A stretch of 64,000 nucleotides of DNA, taken from positions 185,814 to 249,813 of the forward strand of contig CAKSEY010000004.1 in NCBI GenBank assembly GCA_934448295.1, read 5' to 3'. A program made the translations under genes and the position numbers. Source of the stretch: an uncultured Oscillospiraceae bacterium (GTDB lineage: Bacteria > Bacillota > Clostridia > Oscillospirales > Ruminococcaceae). Shown piece after piece: positions 59,554 through 64,000 of this stretch. Numbering within the stretch: the first letter of the stretch is position 1; every line of letters starts with the position of its first letter. The notes beneath the pieces were generated by a model, which was not told the DNA's origin, did not search any database, and worked only from the letters and a program-made list of their open reading frames with translations.

Positions 59554-60291
59554 ATGACAGACGCATTGTTTGAATACGACCATTTGCTTATGCGCGCAGA
59601 ATACCGCACTCCCGACCCGCACAGCCATCTTGCGGTTCACCTGATTCTGGGAATTGACGGCGACGTTCACTGCGACATTTCCGGCGAACACATCGAGGCG
59701 CCCGGAATTTTCATTGCGGCTGACGTCACGCATACGGCATACACCGCCAGCGGCGAAATGCTGGTCTACCTGTTCGACCCCGCCTGCCGCTGCGCAGACA
59801 GGATAAACGAAATCTATCTCATGGGAAAGCCCTTTAAACTCCTGCCGGAAAAAACAGCGGACAAAATACGTTCCATATGGAACAGCGGCGGTTCTCCGGC
59901 GCAGACCGACCGTGAAATACTCGGTATTCTCGGATTTCCGGCATCCGGCGCTTCGCCCAGGGACGAACGCGTCACAAATGCGCTTGATATGCTCCGTTCC
60001 CTTGAAGAGATCCCCGAGGACATCATACAGCAGCTCTGCGCCGCAGCGTGCCTGTCGCAGAGCCGCTTGTCGCACATTTTCAAGGAGAATGTCGGCATAT
60101 CGCTGCACAGGTATCTTGCATGGGAGAAAATGCGCAAGGGCTATGTGAACTACCAGAAATACGGCAATATCACTGAAGCCGCAATGCGCGCCGGCTTCGA
60201 TTCGCCGTCTCATTTTGCAGCGACCTGCAAGAGAATGTTCGGGATATCCTTTTCGGATTTTGTAAAGGGCGAAAAGTCAGCAGGTAAATGA
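59554..60291 (+). CDS. AraC-family transcriptional regulator
   Basis: 245 residues. N-terminal cupin-like sensing domain (about 10-120; DPHSHLAVHLILGIDGDV) and C-terminal double helix-turn-helix (about 140-240) with LCAAACLSQSRLSHIFKE and ITEAAMRAGFDSPSHFAATCKRMFG. Likely controls the hydrolase gene that follows by 57 bases or itself; the ligand is unknown. AAAAGGAG precedes the ATG. Confidence 0.9.
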   Translation: MTDALFEYDHLLMRAEYRTPDPHSHLAVHLILGIDGDVHCDISGEHIEAPGIFIAADVTHTAYTASGEMLVYLFDPACRCADRINEIYLMGKPFKLLPEKTADKIRSIWNSGGSPAQTDREILGILGFPASGASPRDERVTNALDMLRSLEEIPEDIIQQLCAAACLSQSRLSHIFKENVGISLHRYLAWEKMRKGYVNYQKYGNITEAAMRAGFDSPSHFAATCKRMFGISFSDFVKGEKSAGK

Positions 60292-60348
60292 AAGTAATCT
60301 TCATCGAAATATGCTACAATATTGTCATAAAGACAGGGAGGCATAACG

Positions 60349-61539
60349 ATGAAGAAATACGATATCACACAGCCCGTCACGCTGAAAAAGGGCGTTTACA
60401 GGCTGAACGGCGAGGCAAATTTCAACTACCAGCTTAACCGTGTAATAAACTGGGACGGCGGCAGGCTGGAGGACGTCCAAAAAATTGCCGGAAAAATAAA
60501 GGTCAGCGCCGACTGGAAGCACGAGCTTATCGCGCTGGGCGATGAAGCCATGCGCGAGGAACGCACCGAAAACGCGATAGCCTACTACCGCATGAGCGAG
60601 TTTTTCATGTACGACGGCGACCCGGACAAGAAGAAATACTACCAGAAAGCAACGGAGCTTTTCTATCAGTATTACGCGGACTATTTCGAGGGAGAAAACC
60701 CGCGCATTGAGCGGTTCGAGGTTCCGTATGAGAACGTAAAGCTGCCGGTGATGCACGTCCGCCCGGAGGGTGCCAGCCGGGGAACGATACTTATCCACGG
60801 CGGCAACGACAGCTATTTTGAGGAGTTCCTCTTTACCGTGCTGTATTTGCAGGAGCAGGGGTTCGAGGTCTATATGTTCGAGGGTCCGGGTCAGGGCGGA
60901 GTTATGCGCTTACAGGGAATGCACTTCACGCATGAGTGGGAGAAGCCTGTGAAAGCGGTGCTCGACTATTTCGGGCTTGACGGCGTTACCATAATCGGGA
61001 TATCCCTCGGCGGATACCTGGCGCCCAGGGCTGCGGCATTCGACAAGCGTATCACAAAGGTGGTGGCTTGGTCTGTGTTTCCGTGCTTCCAGGACGTGAT
61101 CGTCGGAATGCAGAAGCCCGCTATCCAGAAAGTATTCCACATCTGCATGAAGCTTCACGCAAGGCCGCTCATCAACATGGTGTTCCGTAAGAAAGCGCGC
61201 AGGGAGCCTGTCATTGACTGGGGACTGAAGCACGGTCAGTACGCCTACGAAGCCAGGGACGCGTACGGCTATGCCAAAAAGCTGAAGCTGTACGACATCG
61301 AGCCTATTGCAGATAAAATCACGCAGGATATGCTGATCATCGGCGCAAATCAGGATCATTTCATAGACTACCGCCTGGTCGGCAGAGAAATCAATATGCT
61401 GAAAAACGTCCGCAGCCTGACCTTCCGGCTGTTCACCGACAAGGAGGACGCTCAGAACCACTGCAACGTCGGCAACGGAAAGCTGGTGCTTGATTTTATC
61501 TGCGGCTGGATCTCACAGGTAAACGGCGAAAAGCAGTAA
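60349..61539 (+). CDS. Alpha/beta hydrolase
   Basis: 396 residues. An N-terminal helical extension of about 130 residues precedes a classical fold: oxyanion HGGNDSYFE, nucleophile in GISLGGYLAPRAAA, acid in IIGANQDHF and histidine in AQNHCNVGN. It resembles the FrsA/DUF1100 or 2,6-dihydropseudooxynicotine hydrolase-like group with a helical cap. Substrate unknown. GGGAGG lies seven bases before the ATG. Probably induced through the upstream AraC regulator. Confidence 0.87.
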   Translation: MKKYDITQPVTLKKGVYRLNGEANFNYQLNRVINWDGGRLEDVQKIAGKIKVSADWKHELIALGDEAMREERTENAIAYYRMSEFFMYDGDPDKKKYYQKATELFYQYYADYFEGENPRIERFEVPYENVKLPVMHVRPEGASRGTILIHGGNDSYFEEFLFTVLYLQEQGFEVYMFEGPGQGGVMRLQGMHFTHEWEKPVKAVLDYFGLDGVTIIGISLGGYLAPRAAAFDKRITKVVAWSVFPCFQDVIVGMQKPAIQKVFHICMKLHARPLINMVFRKKARREPVIDWGLKHGQYAYEARDAYGYAKKLKLYDIEPIADKITQDMLIIGANQDHFIDYRLVGREINMLKNVRSLTFRLFTDKEDAQNHCNVGNGKLVLDFICGWISQVNGEKQ

Positions 61540-61570
61540 CGAATTCATTTATTCCATGAGAATAAAAATA

Positions 61571-61596
61571 CAGCACCGGATAGCGTTCCGGTGCTG
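61571..61596. terminator. Terminator between convergent hydrolase and GNAT genes
   Basis: Ten-base perfect stem CAGCACCGGA/TCCGGTGCTG with a six-base loop. Confidence 0.8.
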
Positions 61597-61610
61597 CTGC
61601 TTTATGTATA

Positions 61611-62210
61611 TCAGCTTTCTTTCACGAGGTCGTATAAATATGCGCTGTCGTCAAGCTTTCTTGTGCGGATATTTTTCATTCCCAGGTGGACGTATTTGTC
61701 GCGTTTCAGCACGGCGTCCGTTTCCAGGAGAACCGGGCAGCCTCTTTTTCTGCCCTCGTCAAAAGCGATCTCAAGCGCCTTTCGCATATACCCCTGCCCC
61801 TGATACTGCTTTCGCACGACCAGCATTCCCACGAAGATATAGGGCTTTTTTTCCTTCTTTATGGTGGTCTCATACGACTTGCCGCCTTTTTTTATGGCAG
61901 AAAGCATTTTTACTGCTCCCCTGAAGCCAAGCGTGCTGAACACCGCTTTCAGAAGTATCCTACCAGCGGACGACGGAAGCTTATCCTTTGAATATTTGTA
62001 TGAAACGAACGCTTCGTGGTTTTCGCTCGTGCTGTAAATACAGCCGGCTGCCAGCATTGCGCGGACATATCCGCAGATGTATTCCTTTACGCTGTCCCTG
62101 CCGTTATATAAAAAGGACATTCCCTTTTCTCCGTCGGCATACTGGAAATCCGCGAAAGCCTCGCCGATCTCTTCGATTTCCCTTTCGCTCAATTCTGTGA
62201 CCTTAATTAT
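61611..62210 (-). CDS. GNAT-family N-acetyltransferase with a non-canonical start
   Basis: About 199 residues. The acetyl-CoA loop is in VVRKQYQGQGYMRKAL (Q-x-x-G-x-G), with a C-terminal LETDAVLKRDKYVHLGMKN as expected. The strong ribosome site AAAGGAGG (62219-62226) sits eight bases before an ATA codon (62208-62210), not an ATG. The next usable start is a TTG at 62190-62192, six codons in and far from the site. Homology pattern (I-K-V-T-E-L-S-E-R-E) suggests the true start is the ATA position. So either ATA is used, or an ATG was lost. Second gene of an operon with the ATC hydrolase-like gene. Confidence 0.78.
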   Translation of the reverse strand: MIKVTELSEREIEEIGEAFADFQYADGEKGMSFLYNGRDSVKEYICGYVRAMLAAGCIYSTSENHEAFVSYKYSKDKLPSSAGRILLKAVFSTLGFRGAVKMLSAIKKGGKSYETTIKKEKKPYIFVGMLVVRKQYQGQGYMRKALEIAFDEGRKRGCPVLLETDAVLKRDKYVHLGMKNIRTRKLDDSAYLYDLVKES

Positions 62211-62224
62211 AACGATCCCCTCCT

Positions 62225-62866
62225 TTACTTTGCTGACGGACTTTTATCCCCCACAAACCAATAATCGCAGCATTCACCACCGGAAGCCAGCGTCTGCTTT
62301 CTGATGAGCTTTGCGTGCATGAGTTCTGCGGAAAGCAGGTCTATTTCGCACATGACCGGCAGCACCTCGAGGTAGCCCTCCCGGCGTGCAAAATCGTTCA
62401 AGGGACATCTGGTGAAATGATAGTAGAACCCCTCCGAATGTTTGGTTTTGTCGAAATTGAAATCCCACGAAACCCCTTTGTACTGCGGGTGGACTTCAAG
62501 CCACTCCGCATTTTTGTGCATCCTCTTTTCCAGCTTTTCAAGCCCGGATTTATTTGCATTCATGAACAGCCCCACTACTTTCATTGCTGGGAACTGCATT
62601 ACTGCACGAGTTATCTCACGCAAATCGTCAACGCTTATTTTTCCGTCTGCCGCTTCCCATAAGGCTAGAAACAAAAGACCCTCGTACAAATTCGAAGCCA
62701 TGGGGTTGTCTTTTCCGATGTTGTCGGCGCGGTTTAGCATATTGCGGTAAACCGAGTCGGTTTTTTGTATCAGCGAAGCGGCTTCTTCTTTTCCGAACCG
62801 CTTTACTATGTCCTTCTTAACAAGTGGAATTATCATTTTCCAGTACTTGTCTGTGTACTCCATCAT
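62225..62866 (-). CDS. L-2-amino-thiazoline-4-carboxylic acid hydrolase family protein
   Basis: 213 residues, soluble. The family is recognised by its overall pattern: N-terminal helical part with VKRFGKEEAASLIQKTDSVY, read in part, and the C-terminal ARREGYLEVLPVMCEIDLLSAELMHAKLIRKQTLASGGECCDYWF region with a conserved GG-x-C-CDYWF end. The founding member opens the ATC ring on the way to L-cysteine in Pseudomonas; most Firmicutes relatives have no proven substrate. The stop overlaps the ribosome site of the GNAT gene. Confidence 0.8.
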   Translation of the reverse strand: MMEYTDKYWKMIIPLVKKDIVKRFGKEEAASLIQKTDSVYRNMLNRADNIGKDNPMASNLYEGLLFLALWEAADGKISVDDLREITRAVMQFPAMKVVGLFMNANKSGLEKLEKRMHKNAEWLEVHPQYKGVSWDFNFDKTKHSEGFYYHFTRCPLNDFARREGYLEVLPVMCEIDLLSAELMHAKLIRKQTLASGGECCDYWFVGDKSPSAK

Positions 62867-62917
62867 AATTATGTCCCCCGCTATTATGTATCAGGTTAGC
62901 CAAAACTACCTAGTTGA

Positions 62918-62946
62918 ATTATACCACAAAAGAATAGTTCTGTCAA
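62918..62946 (-). promoter_or_regulatory. Promoter of the ATC hydrolase-like/GNAT operon
   Basis: Minus strand TTGACA (62941-62946), 17-base spacer, TATAAT (62918-62923), both perfect. Confidence 0.85.
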
Positions 62947-63080
62947 TGGAAAAGCATAAAAATTTGGAAACAATATTGTAGTGCTACAATAAATGTGAGA
63001 CCGAGAAATAGAAAAAAATGGTTGAGACCTGTTAGAATAGAGTTCACCACAAACAAAAACAACAGAAAGGTCTCAATCAT

Positions 63081-63320
63081 TTATGGAAAATATAACACAA
63101 AACGCAGAAGAAAGCAATCGCCCTCATGCATTGCGGGAGCAACGAACTTAGTGCCAACTAGCGGTGGGAACTCCGGTTTGTTGAAATCCTTTCCGGACTG
63201 CTTTTCCGTCTTGATACGTCGTTCGTCAATTCCGTACTCACGCAGAACGTCTAGCTGCCGATCCAACGTCTGGTCTGAACTGCTGACCCTCGCATAACCC
63301 CATGTTACGCCTTCTGGCAT
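63081..63320 (-). pseudogene. N-terminal fragment of a small serine resolvase/invertase
   Basis: From the ATG at 63320 (AAAGGAGG eight bases upstream): YARVSSSDQTLDRQLDVL, then DERRIKTEKQSGKDFNKPEF, the standard start of a Hin/Pin-like resolvase with the catalytic serine in ARVSS. Homology ends near 63170, where it meets unrelated DNA, and the DNA-binding domain is missing. Inactive remnant. Confidence 0.75.
63083..63151 (+). pseudogene. 5' remnant of an insertion-sequence gene
   Basis: A 22-codon frame after AGAAAGG, starting MENITQNAEE and stopping at TAG where the neighbouring resolvase fragment begins. A palindrome TGAGACCT/AGGTCTCA precedes it (63023-63075), as at the end of an IS. Looks like an IS start cut off by another insertion; family not determined. 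Confidence 0.35.
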
Positions 63321-63570
63321 ACAAATGCCCTCCTTTCCAGAATATTGCAAGGCGTTGATTATTGTATAGAATAATCAATAGCGGAAAAATAGACGAAAAC
63401 CGCTGCATAGGCTGCTCAAAAATTCCCACTTGGCAATAAATGCTGCCATTTTACGGCAAATAAAGGAAGAAAATGATGCACAACTGTCAAGCGTAATTTC
63501 GCAGCTTAGCTGTCTTTATAATCTTTTCAGACTCTTCTTGGGTATAAGCTGTTTTTCTCACACCTGAATA

Positions 63571-63879
63571 CTATGCATTCTCATCTGAGTAAAAAATGCG
63601 TGATAAGGCGGTCTTGGTGATTTTAGTATTAGCCCAATTTTTTGAGATCCTGCCTTCCTCAACCGCATAGCTTAACACCTGGGAGCAGACTTGCATTATA
63701 TTCTGAACCGTTTTGTATTTCAAATGAAGTTCTTCTCTAAGCGACTTCATGAAAACATAGAAATCTTCCCTTTTCAGCTTGCCAATAGGGATCATCCCAA
63801 TTGGCTTGTCCTTTATATGACACTTATAAATTGACTTTATATCAGTAATCCGGCGACTATAGGTATCCGTGCTTTCTAC
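63571..63879 (-). pseudogene. Tyrosine integrase, N-terminal (SAM-like) domain remnant
   Basis: The frame reads through a core-binding domain: STDTYSRRITDIKSIYKCHI, then IPIGKLKREDFYVFMKSL and YKTVQNIMQVCSQVLSYAV, ending after ISKNWA. No start codon fits at the upstream end and the catalytic domain with the R-H-R-Y residues is absent. The stretch 63321-63570 shows nothing coherent. Confidence 0.65.
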
Positions 63880-63929
63880 ATTTCGGAGCCGTCTGGCTCT
63901 GTCTGTTACAATGAGTATTCTTGATATGG

Positions 63930-64000
63930 TAACCTCTAAAAACCCCTATGAAAAAGAAGAAAAAAGTGATATAATAAGGATATGAAACAGAAAACACTAT
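63930..64000 (+). mobile_element. Left end of an IS-like element, cut by the window edge
   Basis: Begins with AACCTCTAAAAACC, the same 14 bases as the end of the 7.8 kb MITE-like element. A TATAAT follows (63970-63975), then AAGGAT and an ATG at 63982 that opens a frame MKQKTL cut off at the window edge. A transposase is expected but cannot be seen. Confidence 0.4.

Overview
The window looks like chromosome from a strictly anaerobic, low-to-mid GC Gram-positive of the Clostridia, most likely Oscillospiraceae/Ruminococcaceae. The evidence is the oxygen-sensitive class III ribonucleotide reductase pair nrdD-nrdG, a canonical L10 leader in front of rplJ-rplL, many lipoproteins with strong AGGAGG ribosome binding sites, OmpR-type two-component pairs, an SPDTG wall-anchored enzyme, and sharp TTGACA-17-TATAAT promoters. 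Genus is inference.

Layout. 1-8 kb: a truncated peptide-binding lipoprotein, nrdDG under a promoter covered by two NrdR boxes, a YhcC-like radical SAM gene with rlmN, a lipoprotein and the NAD(P)HX repair enzyme. 8-13 kb: an accessory patch with a lipoprotein, a long structured non-coding RNA of about 610 nt with its own promoter and terminator, tRNA-Lys next to a dead serine recombinase tail, a second lipoprotein, an ECF sigma/anti-sigma pair and a tRNA-Thr/tRNA-Ser unit. 13-20 kb: AIM24-like protein, M50 protease, then a five-gene leftward operon (LCP-like protein, LUD protein, manA, ROK glucokinase, ilvD). 20-38 kb: alr with a hairpin-rich leader, two sensor kinase/regulator pairs, pepF, tyrA, a DHH phosphoesterase, a D-2-hydroxyacid dehydrogenase with a PdaA-like deacetylase, and dus/DUF815/binding-protein genes. 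38-43 kb: lon, ysxC, rplJ-rplL.

43-55 kb: asnB is split. Its 3' end lies at 43072-43504 and its 5' end at 53271-54670, same strand. The 9.77 kb between them carries a large serine recombinase with a coupled 41-residue protein, a wall-anchored 5'-nucleotidase, a lipoprotein fusing a sugar-type solute-binding domain to a 5'-nucleotidase C-terminal domain, a secreted repeat protein and a large lipoprotein. Joining the halves at a shared T run restores one 610-residue reading frame, so this reads as a recombinase-borne insertion into asnB.

55-64 kb: a YtrA-type regulator with an ABC exporter, two alpha/beta hydrolases, an AraC regulator, an ATC-hydrolase/GNAT operon with an odd start codon, and a graveyard of IS, resolvase and tyrosine integrase fragments. 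Several MITE-like elements with terminal inverted repeats sit between genes at 7.8, 26.6, 28.4 and 29.8 kb. No CRISPR array was seen.
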